DNA of 36,113 bases, taken from an uncultured Paracoccaceae bacterium. GTDB lineage: Bacteria > Pseudomonadota > Alphaproteobacteria > Rhodobacterales > Rhodobacteraceae. Position 1 is the first letter of the stretch. The number at the start of each line of letters is the position of its first letter. The notes beneath the pieces are model-generated. The model searched no databases. It saw nothing but the letters and a program-made list of their open reading frames with translations, and had not been told where the DNA came from. Location: NCBI GenBank assembly GCA_947311485.1, contig CAMZLM010000084.1:1-36113 (forward strand). Reading direction: 5' to 3'. Of this stretch, positions 10,380 to 19,424 are shown one piece after another. The translations under genes were made by a program, and so were the position numbers.

Positions 10380-11874
10380 CCAAACGATAACTGACGGCCT
10401 CGGCGATGTGCGGTTTACGGATGGTTTTTGCGGCATCCAGATCGGCAATGGTCCGCGCAACCCGCAATACCCGATGGTAGCCGCGAGCAGAGAGCTTGAA
10501 CCGGTCCGCAACCGTATTCAAAAGTTCTGTGCTCTCTTGGTCGGGGGCGGCGATTTGTTCAAGTAATGCCCCTTCGGCATCGGCATTTAACCGGACGCCG
10601 GGTGCCTCTGCAAAACGATGCTTTTGCACGGTCCAGGCCTTGGCGATTCTTTCGGCAACGGTTTGACTGGTTTCGCCCGCCGGGGCCGCAGACAAATCGG
10701 AAACCGCTACCGCCGGCACATCGACGCGCAAATCAAAACGGTCCATCATCGGTCCGGAAATTTTACCCAGATAATCCTGCCCGCAAACAGGCACGCGCGC
10801 ACAGGCCCGCGATGCATCGGACAGATATCCGCAACGGCACGGATTGGCGGCGGCGATCAACATAAACCGGCAGGGATATTTCACATGGGCATTGGCACGC
10901 GCCACCATTACGGTTCCGGTTTCAAGCGGCTGTCGCAGGGTTTCCAGCACTTGGCGGGAAAATTCCGGCAGTTCATCCAGAAACAAAATGCCGTTATGGG
11001 CCAGCGAAATTTCCCCCGGTTTTGCGCCGCGCCCGCCGCCAACGATTGCCGCCATAGAGGCCGTGTGGTGCGGGTCGCGAAACGGACGGGCACGGGAAAT
11101 GCCACCCTGGTCGAGCAAGCCGGCAAGCGAATGGATCATCGAGGTTTCTAGCGCCTCGTCCGCATCAAGCGGGGGGAGCAATCCGTGCAAACGGGCGGCG
11201 AGCATGGATTTTCCCGAACCGGGTTCCCCCACCATAAAGAAATGGTGCCGTCCGGCGGCGGCGATTTCAAGGGCACGTTTGGCGCGTTCCTGTCCTTTGA
11301 CATCGGATAAATCCCGTGTTTGCGTGGGGAGGCTCACCTCCCCCGGCTGGGCGGGGGGCAAGGTGGATTTTCCTTGGAAATGGTTCATACAGGCCAAAAG
11401 GCTGGAAGGGGCGGTGACCTTTACCGCGCCAACCCATGCGGCCTCGGCACCACAATCCTTGGGGCAGACCAAATCACAATCCGCCTGTGCCGCCGCCAAT
11501 GCAGCCGGCAAAGCCCCGATGACAGGGATCAGCTTTCCGTCGAGCGACAGCTCGCCAAGTGACACCAGCCGCTCGACCTCGTCTTTGGGAACCGCGCCGA
11601 GTTCCCCAAGCAATGCCAAAGCGATCGGCAGGTCAAAATGTGATCCTTCTTTGGGTAAGTCGGCGGGTGACATATTGACCGTGATGCGTTTGGAAGGCAG
11701 CGCTAAAGCCATTGCATTCAGCGCGGCGCGCACCCGTTCGCGGGCCTCGGAGACAGCCTTGTCCGGTAGACCAACGATTTGAAAGGCAGGCAAGCCCGGG
11801 GATAAGGCGCATTGGACCTCTACCAGACGGGCCTCGACCCCGTGAAAGGCAACTGTGTATGTGCGTGTAACCAT
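10363..11874 (-). CDS. YifB/ComM family Mg-chelatase-like AAA ATPase
   Basis: MVTRTYTVAFHGVEARLVEVQCALSPGLPAFQIVGLPDKAVSEARERVRAAL, Walker A GEPGSGKSMLAARL, LFLDELPEF, ANPCRCG. Confidence 0.95.
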   Translation of the reverse strand: MVTRTYTVAFHGVEARLVEVQCALSPGLPAFQIVGLPDKAVSEARERVRAALNAMALALPSKRITVNMSPADLPKEGSHFDLPIALALLGELGAVPKDEVERLVSLGELSLDGKLIPVIGALPAALAAAQADCDLVCPKDCGAEAAWVGAVKVTAPSSLLACMNHFQGKSTLPPAQPGEVSLPTQTRDLSDVKGQERAKRALEIAAAGRHHFFMVGEPGSGKSMLAARLHGLLPPLDADEALETSMIHSLAGLLDQGGISRARPFRDPHHTASMAAIVGGGRGAKPGEISLAHNGILFLDELPEFSRQVLETLRQPLETGTVMVARANAHVKYPCRFMLIAAANPCRCGYLSDASRACARVPVCGQDYLGKISGPMMDRFDLRVDVPAVAVSDLSAAPAGETSQTVAERIAKAWTVQKHRFAEAPGVRLNADAEGALLEQIAAPDQESTELLNTVADRFKLSARGYHRVLRVARTIADLDAAKTIRKPHIAEAVSYRLVSAVP

Positions 11875-11927
11875 CCCGCCCCGCATGTGAATTGGTTAAC
11901 GCTAGACGCGGGATGGTTTATTTTTAG

Positions 11928-12797
11928 TTAACTTCTCGCAACAAGCGCCATGAATTTTGGCCAGGCCGCCGGATCTGCAAGAGTCTTGTCACGGCAAAAC
12001 GGGTTGCAAAATCCATAAACACGGCCGTTGTACTTCAGGAAATCTGTGACATTCTCGCCAGAATAAGGGCATTGTGCGTTGATCGACGGGCCATCGCTGG
12101 CCTGTGCATCAAGCGGGGCGGGGCCGGGCCAGTCACCTTGGGGCAAATCCGTGTCATATCCCGGTTGCAGATAGTTCTGCGCATATCCCATAGCGCGCCA
12201 TTGGCGGAATTTTTCGTCCGCTAGGTGGGATTGAATATAGGCGTCGCCGAGAGGCGTGCGCGGCAAATTATAGGTGGCGAAACGGGTGGCCAAAGGCGCG
12301 AAAAAGGCGTCGGCAATCGAGTATTCACCAAACAGCCAAGGCCCACCCGCACCAAATGCATCCCGCGCCATAGCCCAAAGCGTTTCGGCGCGTTTGGCAT
12401 CCTTCAGAACGCCGTCCGATGGCTGGAAATCCGGATAATAGCGGCGCAAATTCATGGTACAGTCGTTGCGCATGTCACCGAAGCTGGAGTGCATTTCCGC
12501 CACAAGGGATCGAGCCATAGCCCGGGCCTTGGGTGCATTGGGCCACATATTTTTGTCCGGATTTTGTTCGGCGAGTGTTTCGGCCATGGCAAGGGTGTCG
12601 GTGACCACGGTGTCGTCAAATTTCATCGCCGGCACAAGGCGGGCAGGCCGAAACCCCTGCAACATTTCCGTAAATTCCGGTAAATACATGCGGGCGGAAT
12701 GGATACTTACCGGAATGTCAAACCGGGCGAACAACAGCCAGCCGCGCAGCGACCAGCTGGAGTATATTTTATCTGCGATAGCGAGTTCATAAATCAT
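11928..12797 (-). CDS. Glutathione S-transferase family protein with C-terminal YHS-like Cys motif
   Basis: MIYELAIADKIYSSWSLRGWLLFARFDIP...; GST C-terminal region GGPWLFGEYSIADAFFAPL. Tail QCPYSGENVTDFLKYNGRVYGFCNPFCRDKTLADPAAWPKF resembles a YHS/TRASH-type zinc motif. Confidence 0.88.
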   Translation of the reverse strand: MIYELAIADKIYSSWSLRGWLLFARFDIPVSIHSARMYLPEFTEMLQGFRPARLVPAMKFDDTVVTDTLAMAETLAEQNPDKNMWPNAPKARAMARSLVAEMHSSFGDMRNDCTMNLRRYYPDFQPSDGVLKDAKRAETLWAMARDAFGAGGPWLFGEYSIADAFFAPLATRFATYNLPRTPLGDAYIQSHLADEKFRQWRAMGYAQNYLQPGYDTDLPQGDWPGPAPLDAQASDGPSINAQCPYSGENVTDFLKYNGRVYGFCNPFCRDKTLADPAAWPKFMALVARS

Positions 12798-12854
12798 TCG
12801 CCCAGTATGCGCGCGAAATACGCCAAGGCAAATGCCGATTTGTGATGGCGGCAA

Positions 12855-13433
12855 TCAGGGTTTGTGATTAACGCCTTTGACGCGCCATTGCGGCGCGAGG
12901 TGGTCGAGCCGCGTGACCGAAAGGTTGTCTATGACAAAGGACATCGCCGCGGCAGGGGGCATAGTGCTGGCCTGTTGCAGCTGGGTCAGGATCACGCCCA
13001 CATGCGCCACAACGATGATGTCCCGATCGGGGTGTTCGGCAATCAGGCGGGTGACTGCGCCGTTAACCCTTGCGGCGGTCTGCGACCAGCTCTCGCCGTT
13101 TGGCGGCGCATGATCACCGGGGTTTTCCCAAAAGGCGCGGGCCCGTTTTGGGTCTGTGTCGCTTACTTGCCTAAAGTCTTTCATTTCCCAATCGCCGAAA
13201 TTCATTTCCCGAAGGGCGGGGTCATGGGGCAACCTTTTGCGTGAACCGCAAATAGCATCGGCGGTTTTGACGGCCCGCTGCAAATCCGAGGAAATCACCA
13301 GTGCTTCGGGCGGGAGGGAGGCCTCCAGTCGCGCAAGAGTGGCAGTATCAGAAAGATCAGCAGGAGCATCGCTCCAACCGACAAAGCCGTTGATATGGGT
13401 CGGGCCGTGACGCACCCACCAAAAACGGGTCAT
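12855..13433 (-). CDS. Histidine phosphatase family protein (possible alpha-ribazole phosphatase, CobC-like)
   Basis: MTRFWWVRHGPTHI (RHG motif), LREMNFGDWEMKDFRQV, VVAHVGVI. Overlaps cobU start-stop, which suggests a cobalamin role. Confidence 0.88.
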   Translation of the reverse strand: MTRFWWVRHGPTHINGFVGWSDAPADLSDTATLARLEASLPPEALVISSDLQRAVKTADAICGSRKRLPHDPALREMNFGDWEMKDFRQVSDTDPKRARAFWENPGDHAPPNGESWSQTAARVNGAVTRLIAEHPDRDIIVVAHVGVILTQLQQASTMPPAAAMSFVIDNLSVTRLDHLAPQWRVKGVNHKP

Positions 13434-13963
13434 GGCAAGGTTCCCTTGAGTGCGAGCGGAATGCCGGCGGTGACCAGAACCACCAGATCGGCGCGGGCGG
13501 CGATTTCCTGATTGAGCTGCCCCTGCGCGTTACGGAATTTGCGCCCCAATGGCGTGTCGGGAATCACGCCAAGGCCAACTTCGTTGCTGACACAAATCAC
13601 CGGACTGGTGCGTTGCGCTATGGATTTGAGCAGGTTTTCGCCGGCTTTTGCCGTATTTTCTTCTGCTATTAATAAATTTGAAAGCCATAGTGTGAGACAG
13701 TCAATTAGAACGACGTTGTTTTCGGGTTGCGACAGCAGCGCTTGACAGAGGTTTAGCGGTGCCTCTGTTGTGCGCCAGTTGTCGCCCCGATCTTGTTGAT
13801 GTTTCGTGATTTTATCGCGCATTTCGTCATCGAATGCCTGTGCCGTGGCAATGTAGCTACGGGGCAGGGTGCTGTCCGTCGCCATAGTTTCGGCAAAACG
13901 CGATTTACCGGAAGCCGCGCCGCCCAGCACCAAAGTTAATCGAGAAAGGTTCACCTTTTTTAC
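13430..13963 (-). CDS. cobU: Bifunctional adenosylcobinamide kinase / adenosylcobinamide-phosphate guanylyltransferase
   Basis: (V)KKVNLSRLTLVLGGAASGKSRFAETMA P-loop, VLIDCLTLWLSNLL, VSNEVGLGVIPDTPLGRKFRNAQGQLNQEIA. Start interpreted as GTG at 13963. Confidence 0.93.
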   Translation of the reverse strand, partial: VKKVNLSRLTLVLGGAASGKSRFAETMATDSTLPRSYIATAQAFDDEMRDKITKHQQDRGDNWRTTEAPLNLCQALLSQPENNVVLIDCLTLWLSNLLIAEENTAKAGENLLKSIAQRTSPVICVSNEVGLGVIPDTPLGRKFRNAQGQLNQEIAARADLVVLVTAGIPLALKGTLP

Positions 13964-13972
13964 ACACCCTTT

Positions 13973-14002
13973 TGATCCAATGTCGGAGTTGATCCGTAGT
14001 AA
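13973..14002 (+). promoter_or_regulatory. Candidate ECF/RpoE-type promoter of rpoH (TGATCC-N18-TAGTAA)
   Basis: TGATCC at 13973-13978, 18-nt spacer, TAGTAA at 13997-14002, about 55 bp upstream of the rpoH ATG. A second TGATCC lies at 13990-13995. Confidence 0.5.
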
Positions 14003-14056
14003 CGTGTAACCAAGGCTAAAACCAGCCATTCATATCTCGATGAGGAGGGAAAACTC

Positions 14057-14944
14057 ATGCCTTTGGACGACGTTACGACACATGACATTCGCCAAAAGGC
14101 GATGAAAGCAGAATTGCTGGACGCAGAAACAGAAATGCGGCTGGCCCGTGCCTGGCGCGATGACCGGGACGAGGCCGCGTTGCACCGACTGATCAATGCC
14201 TATATGCGGCTGGCGGTTTCAATGGCCGGAAAATTTCGCCGTTATGGCGCACCGATGCCGGATTTGATTCAGGAAGCAGGTGTTGGCCTGATGAAGGCTG
14301 CGGAAAAATTTGATCCGGAAAAAGGCTTTCGTTTTTCGACCTATGCGCAATGGTGGATCAAGGCCGCGATTCAGGATTATGTGATGCGGAACTGGTCGAT
14401 GGTGCGGACCGGATCCACCAGCAGCCAAAAATCGCTGTTTTTTAATTTGAAACGGGTGCAAGCCAGTCTGGAACGCGAAGCCGCACAACGTGGAGAAACC
14501 CTTGAGGGGCATAAACTAAGCGAAATGGTTGCCGAAGAAATTGGTGTGCCGCTACGCGATGTGGAAATGATGCAGGGGCGTTTGGCCGGATCCGATTTTT
14601 CGCTGAATGCGCGCCAATCAACCGAAGACGAAGGGCGTGAATGGCAGGATACACTGGCCGATAGCAGCCCCCAAGCCGAGGAAATGGTATCGCGTGAGCG
14701 GGATTTGGCGACCCTGCGCGGCTGGTTGAATGATGCGATGGGCGAGCTGAGCGATCGCGAAAAATATATCGTTTCGCAGCGTTTGTTGATTGAGGATCCG
14801 CGTACCTTGGGCAGTATTGGCGAGGAACTGGGCCTGTCCAAAGAGCGGATACGTCAGGTGGAATCGGCTGCTTTGGGCAAGTTGAAGAAGCTTCTGGCGA
14901 AAAACACAGGCGAAAATGCCGAACTTATGGCCGCTGAAGTATAA
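14057..14944 (+). CDS. rpoH: RNA polymerase sigma-32 type factor RpoH (RpoHII-like)
   Basis: YMRLAVSMAGKFRRYGAPMPDLIQEAGVGLMKAAEKFDPEKGFRFSTYAQWWIKAAIQDYVMRNWSMVRTGSTSSQKSLFFNLKR; region 4 LSDREKYIVSQRLL...GEELGLSKERIRQVESAALGKL. Confidence 0.95.
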   Translation: MPLDDVTTHDIRQKAMKAELLDAETEMRLARAWRDDRDEAALHRLINAYMRLAVSMAGKFRRYGAPMPDLIQEAGVGLMKAAEKFDPEKGFRFSTYAQWWIKAAIQDYVMRNWSMVRTGSTSSQKSLFFNLKRVQASLEREAAQRGETLEGHKLSEMVAEEIGVPLRDVEMMQGRLAGSDFSLNARQSTEDEGREWQDTLADSSPQAEEMVSRERDLATLRGWLNDAMGELSDREKYIVSQRLLIEDPRTLGSIGEELGLSKERIRQVESAALGKLKKLLAKNTGENAELMAAEV

Positions 14945-14982
14945 AACTTTCGGGCCTTCGGCTGGAATACTGAAACGAATTC

Positions 14983-15015
14983 GAAATGGGCGGGACGGTT
15001 GTTCCGCCCATTTTG
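14983..15015 (+). terminator. Rho-independent terminator downstream of rpoH
   Basis: AAATGGGCGGGAC-GGTT-GTTCCGCCCATTTTG: near-perfect stem followed by a T-run. Confidence 0.75.
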
Positions 15016-15074
15016 TTTGCCTTGCCGGTCCGGGCTGGCTACATCTGCGGGGAAGGTTGCTAAAGGAGTGCGAG

Positions 15075-16277
15075 ATGTTGCACGGGCGTTCGGTTTTATT
15101 GGTGATTGGTGGCGGGATCGCTGCGTTCAAGTGTCTGGATTTGATCCGCCGGTTGCGGGAACAAGGCGCGCGGGTGGTGCCGGTGATGACGCGGGCCGCA
15201 AGTGAATTTGTGACGCCGTTGTCGGTATCGGCATTGGCCGGCGAGAAGGTTTTTCAAGAATTGTTTGATCTGGATGACGAGGCCGAAATGGGCCACATTC
15301 AGTTGTCGCGCGCAGCGGACCTGGTGATTGTCGCGCCAGCGACCGCTGATTTGATGGCCAAGATGGCACAGGGGATTGGCGGAGATTTGGCCACGACGTT
15401 GTTATTGGCAACGGATAAGCCGGTGTTGATTGTGCCGGCGATGAATGTGAAAATGTGGGAACATCCGGCGACGCAGCGTAATTTGGAAACCTTGCAGGGG
15501 GACGGAATCGCTGTGGTCGGGCCGGATGTGGGTAACATGGCCTGTGGCGAGGTCGGCCCGGGACGGATGGCCGAAGTTCCCACGATTATTGAAGCCGCAA
15601 CTGATATATTGCGAAACGGCCCCTTGGCGCGCCGGCATATTCTGGTGACTTCGGGACCGACCCATGAACCGATTGATCCGGTGCGCTATATCGCTAACCG
15701 GTCGAGTGGCGCACAAGGTACGGCAATTGCACAAGCACTGGTGGCGCTGGGCGCACGGGTGAGCTTTGTAACCGGCCCCGCCAGTGCGCCGATGCCGGCG
15801 GGCTGTGACATCATTCAGGTGGAAACGGCGGCGGAAATGATGGCGGCTGTACAAGCCGCCCTGCCGGCGGACGGGGCGGTATTTGCCGCAGCTGTGGCCG
15901 ATTGGCGGGTGGCCTCGGCGTCTGACCGCAAGATCAAGAAGGATGGCAAGGGCGGGCTACCGGTTTTGGAGTTTGCCGAAAATCCGGATATTCTGGCAAC
16001 AGTGAGCCAGCTGGAAAAGGGGCGCCCCGAGCTGGTTATCGGATTCGCGGCGGAAACGGATACGGTGATTGCCCATGCTACGGCGAAATTGAAACGCAAG
16101 GGGTGTGACTGGATCGTTGCCAATGATGTGTCACCGGAAACCGGCATTATGGGGGGCAGCGAAAACGCCGTGACGGTGATTTCGGCAGATGCAGCGGATG
16201 TTTGGCCCCGCATGAGCAAGGATGATGTGGCGCGTAAGTTGGCGGGAAAAATAGCGGAGGTTTTAGGGGATGGCTGA
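15075..16277 (+). CDS. coaBC: Phosphopantothenoylcysteine decarboxylase / phosphopantothenate-cysteine ligase
   Basis: [94 protein letters not shown] at 15075 follows an AGGAG-like SD. Confidence 0.97.
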   Translation: MLHGRSVLLVIGGGIAAFKCLDLIRRLREQGARVVPVMTRAASEFVTPLSVSALAGEKVFQELFDLDDEAEMGHIQLSRAADLVIVAPATADLMAKMAQGIGGDLATTLLLATDKPVLIVPAMNVKMWEHPATQRNLETLQGDGIAVVGPDVGNMACGEVGPGRMAEVPTIIEAATDILRNGPLARRHILVTSGPTHEPIDPVRYIANRSSGAQGTAIAQALVALGARVSFVTGPASAPMPAGCDIIQVETAAEMMAAVQAALPADGAVFAAAVADWRVASASDRKIKKDGKGGLPVLEFAENPDILATVSQLEKGRPELVIGFAAETDTVIAHATAKLKRKGCDWIVANDVSPETGIMGGSENAVTVISADAADVWPRMSKDDVARKLAGKIAEVLGDG

Positions 16278-16725
16278 TTTGGTGGTAAAGGTTTCCTTTT
16301 GCAAAGATGCGGATCCGGTGCCGGCCTTGCCGGCCTATGAAACCGCCGGTGCGGCGGGAATGGATTTACGGGCGAATTTGACGGAAACACTGTTTTTGCA
16401 CCCGGGGGCGCGGGCCTTGGTGCCGACGGGGCTGCGGCTTGAAATTCCGGTGGGTTTCGAGGCGCAAATCCGGCCACGTTCCGGTTTGGCTCTCAAGCAC
16501 GGGGTGACGTTGGTGAATGCGCCGGGCACCATTGATAGCGACTATCGCGGGCCGCTTGGGGTGATTTTGATTAACCACGGGGATGTTGCGTTCGAAGTGA
16601 AACATGGCGAGCGGATTGCCCAGATCGTTTTTGCGCCAGTGGTGCAGGCGCGTTGGGAGTTGAGCGCAGCACTCGGGGATACAGAACGTGGCACCGGCGG
16701 GTTTGGCTCTACGGGGCGCGGGTAA
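16270..16725 (+). CDS. dut: dUTP diphosphatase
   Basis: [62 protein letters not shown]: all dUTPase motifs. Confidence 0.98.
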   Translation: MADLVVKVSFCKDADPVPALPAYETAGAAGMDLRANLTETLFLHPGARALVPTGLRLEIPVGFEAQIRPRSGLALKHGVTLVNAPGTIDSDYRGPLGVILINHGDVAFEVKHGERIAQIVFAPVVQARWELSAALGDTERGTGGFGSTGRG

Positions 16726-17756
16726 TGTTTTTTACACTGCTGTTGGTCGGTATCGCCTTGGTGATTTTGCGGTTTCTGGGTGCGTCGCGTGCGGCGATGG
16801 GCGCGGTTGTTGTCATTGCCCTGATGTTTGTGTTGTTGGTTCAGGTAACACTGCCAATGGACAATCCACTGCGACGGGCGACGGGTGGTTCTTTACGTGC
16901 TTGGTTGATCCTTGTCATTGTTGGTGGCGGTGTTGGTCTGTATGCCTTTGGGGTGGGGCGGCTGAAACGGCGGGCAAAACAGGATGAACCGATGAAATCC
17001 GATAAAATGAGTGATGCCGAACTGGAACGCTATGCGCGCCACATTGTGTTGCGCGAAGTGGGCGGTGCGGGTCAGAAAAAGCTGCGCAAAGCGCGGGTTC
17101 TGGTGGTCGGGGCTGGCGGATTGGGGTCGCCGGCGTTGATGTATCTGGCGGGGGCCGGTGTGGGGGCGATCGGGGTTGTGGATGACGATGTGGTCAGTGC
17201 TTCGAACCTGCAACGGCAGGTCTTGTTTGCGGAAGCCGACATTGACAAGCCCAAAGTTTTTGCTGCGCAGGAGCGGTTGAAACAGCTTAACCCATTTGTC
17301 GAGGTGCAGTGTTTTAACCGGCGGTTAGGGTCTCAAGATGCAGAGCTGTTAGTGGCTGAATTCGATCTGGTGCTGGATGGTACCGATAATTTTGCCACCC
17401 GCGCCTTGGTCAATCGCGCCTGTGTGGCCGCGGGCAAGCCGCTGATCTCTGGGGCTATTAGCCAATGGGAAGGGCAGTTGAGTGTTTTTGATCCGGCACA
17501 TGGCACGCCTTGTTATGCGTGCCTGTTTCCAGAGGAACCGGCAGTGGGGCTTGCGCCGAGCTGTGCGGAGGCCGGTGTCATGGGGGCTTTGCCCGGTGTT
17601 GTCGGGGCGATGATGGCGGCAGAGGCGATTAAAATGATAACCGGTGCGGGGCAGGTTTTACGCGGCGAAATGCTAATGTACGATGCCTTGTATAGCGAAA
17701 ACCGCAAAGTAAAGGTTAACAAACGCATGGATTGTGCGGTGTGTGGTCAGCCGTAA
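16725..17756 (+). CDS. MoeB/ThiF/HesA family adenylyltransferase with N-terminal membrane segment
   Basis: MSDAELERYARHIVLREVGGAGQKKLRKARVLVVGAGGLGSPALMYLAGAGVGAIGVVDDDVVSASNLQRQVLF; zinc Cys motifs CYACLF and CAVCGQP. In-frame N-terminal extension has about three hydrophobic helices. Confidence 0.93.
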   Translation: MFFTLLLVGIALVILRFLGASRAAMGAVVVIALMFVLLVQVTLPMDNPLRRATGGSLRAWLILVIVGGGVGLYAFGVGRLKRRAKQDEPMKSDKMSDAELERYARHIVLREVGGAGQKKLRKARVLVVGAGGLGSPALMYLAGAGVGAIGVVDDDVVSASNLQRQVLFAEADIDKPKVFAAQERLKQLNPFVEVQCFNRRLGSQDAELLVAEFDLVLDGTDNFATRALVNRACVAAGKPLISGAISQWEGQLSVFDPAHGTPCYACLFPEEPAVGLAPSCAEAGVMGALPGVVGAMMAAEAIKMITGAGQVLRGEMLMYDALYSENRKVKVNKRMDCAVCGQP

Positions 17757-17795
17757 AGGGGCGGGGGATTTTGCCCCGCTTCCCTTGAAGCCATT

Positions 17796-18782
17796 TTACA
17801 GCATTGCCGGAACAACCTGATCCGGCGGGCGGTGGCCATCGTCAAAGGTTTTGATGTTGATGATGACTTTTTCACCCATTTCAAGGCGCGATTCCAGTGT
17901 AGCGGAGGCCATATGAGGCAGGAGCATAACGTTGTCGAGCTTGCGTAAACGTGGGTTTGCTTCGTTGCCATGTTCGAACACGTCAAGGCCGGCACCGGCG
18001 AGTTCGTTGTTGCGCAGCGCACGGGTCAGGGCGTTTTCGTCGACGACTTCGCCGCGTGAGGTATTCACGACAAAAGCCGAGGGTTTCATCAACTTGATCC
18101 GGCGGGCATTCAACAAGTGAAAGGTGCTGGGGGTCGCTGGGCAGTGGATGGAAACCACGTCCATACGTGCCAGCATTTGATCCAGGCTCTCCCAGTAGGT
18201 GGCGTTGAGGGCGGCCTCTGTATCGGGGTGGACCTTTTTGCGGTTATGGTAATGCACCTGCATGCCAAAAGCATTGGCGCGCCGCGCGACGGCGGACCCG
18301 ACCTGCCCCATGCCAAGAATACCGAGGCGTTTACCGGCAAGGCGGGTACCGAGGAATGCGGTCGGTGACCAGCCGGACCAGTCGCCCTGTTGCATGTGGA
18401 TCGAACCTTCGCGCACACGGCGCATGGCGGCCATCATCAGGGCCATGGTGATGTCGGCGGTGTCATCGGAGGACACGCCGGGGGTGTTGGATACCAGAAT
18501 ACCGCGCTGGCGGGCGGTTTGGACATCGATGTGATCGACACCGGAGCCGTAATTGGCGATGAGCCGCAGGTTTTCACCGGCCTGCGCCAACAGGCCCGCG
18601 TCGATTTTATCGTTCAGCGTTGGCACCAGAATATCGGCGGTTTTTACCGCTTGCACCAGTTGTTCGCGGGTAAAGGGCGTGTCGGAATCGTTCAATTGCA
18701 CGTCAAACAGTTCAGACAGGCGGGTTTCAACGGGTTCGGGCAAACGTCGCGTTACGACAACAGAAAGTTTTTTGGCAGACAT
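17796..18782 (-). CDS. D-isomer 2-hydroxyacid dehydrogenase (glyoxylate/hydroxypyruvate reductase or glycerate dehydrogenase-like)
   Basis: VTRRLPEPVETRLSELFDV; NYGSGVDHIDVQTARQRGILVSNTPGVSSDDTADITMALMMA; LGILGMGQVGSAVARRANAFGM; VNTSRGEVVDENAL. ATG start at 18782. Confidence 0.94.
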   Translation of the reverse strand: MSAKKLSVVVTRRLPEPVETRLSELFDVQLNDSDTPFTREQLVQAVKTADILVPTLNDKIDAGLLAQAGENLRLIANYGSGVDHIDVQTARQRGILVSNTPGVSSDDTADITMALMMAAMRRVREGSIHMQQGDWSGWSPTAFLGTRLAGKRLGILGMGQVGSAVARRANAFGMQVHYHNRKKVHPDTEAALNATYWESLDQMLARMDVVSIHCPATPSTFHLLNARRIKLMKPSAFVVNTSRGEVVDENALTRALRNNELAGAGLDVFEHGNEANPRLRKLDNVMLLPHMASATLESRLEMGEKVIINIKTFDDGHRPPDQVVPAML

Positions 18783-18794
18783 GGCGGGCAATGA

Positions 18795-18837
18795 CCTCTG
18801 GATTTGTTTTCCCTATTGTGGCAAAAAAATCCAGAGG
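18795..18837. repeat. Long inverted repeat between divergent genes
   Basis: CCTCTGGATTT (18795-18805) and exact reverse complement AAATCCAGAGG (18827-18837); inner GTTTT/AAAA can extend the stem. Confidence 0.7.
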
Positions 18838-18856
18838 GGCAAGGTGAAAGACCCCA

Positions 18857-18879
18857 TGCGCAAAAAAATGCGCGTTTTT
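18857..18879 (+). terminator. Terminator-like hairpin with T-tract in the leader of the SH3-like gene
   Basis: TGCGCA-AAAAAA-TGCGCG-TTTTT ending about 20 nt before ATG 18900. Confidence 0.45.
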
Positions 18880-18899
18880 CAGAGTGGCGAGACAGGCAA

Positions 18900-19406
18900 A
18901 TGATTTTTCGGGTGATTGTAACGATAACGGCTGTACTGCTGGCCGGGGGCGCATTGGCGGGGGGGAAACCCGCCGCGGGCAAGGGGCCGGTCACAAATCT
19001 GCCTCTGCCGCGTTTTGTGTCGATGAAGGCGAGCGAGGGCAATGTACGGCGGGGGCCGAGCCTGACGCACCGGATCGACTGGGTTTACAAACACGAGAAC
19101 ATGCCGCTGCAAGTGACGGCAGAGTATGATAATTGGCGCCGTGTTCAGGATAGTGAAGGGCAAGGTGGCTGGATGCATTACTCGCTGCTGTCCGGCGTGC
19201 GCACGGTGGTAATTCTGGATAAACAGGTGCAGCTTCGCATGAAACCCACGGCGGCGGCGGCAACGCGGGCTTTTGCGGATCGGGGTGTGATTGCGCGCTT
19301 GGGAACATGCAATTTTCAGTGGTGTGAATTAAGCGTGCAGGGCGTCAAGGGCTGGGTTGAAAAGGCCCGGTTTTGGGGTGTCGGGGCGGATGAAATCCGC
19401 GAATAA
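18900..19406 (+). CDS. Secreted SH3-domain (SH3b-like) protein
   Basis: Signal peptide MIFRVIVTITAVLLAGGALAGG; FVSMKASEGNVRRGPSLTHRIDWVYKHENMPLQVTAEYDNWRRVQDSEGQGGWMHYSLLSG is a typical bacterial SH3 pattern. Confidence 0.9.
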   Translation: MIFRVIVTITAVLLAGGALAGGKPAAGKGPVTNLPLPRFVSMKASEGNVRRGPSLTHRIDWVYKHENMPLQVTAEYDNWRRVQDSEGQGGWMHYSLLSGVRTVVILDKQVQLRMKPTAAAATRAFADRGVIARLGTCNFQWCELSVQGVKGWVEKARFWGVGADEIRE

Positions 19407-19424
19407 AACGGGCCTGTTTCCCCG

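Noticed and set aside
17761-17779. GCGGGG...CCCCGC hairpin between convergent moeB-like and dehydrogenase genes
   Set aside because: Short stem without a clear U-tract; could be a weak terminator but evidence is too thin to list.
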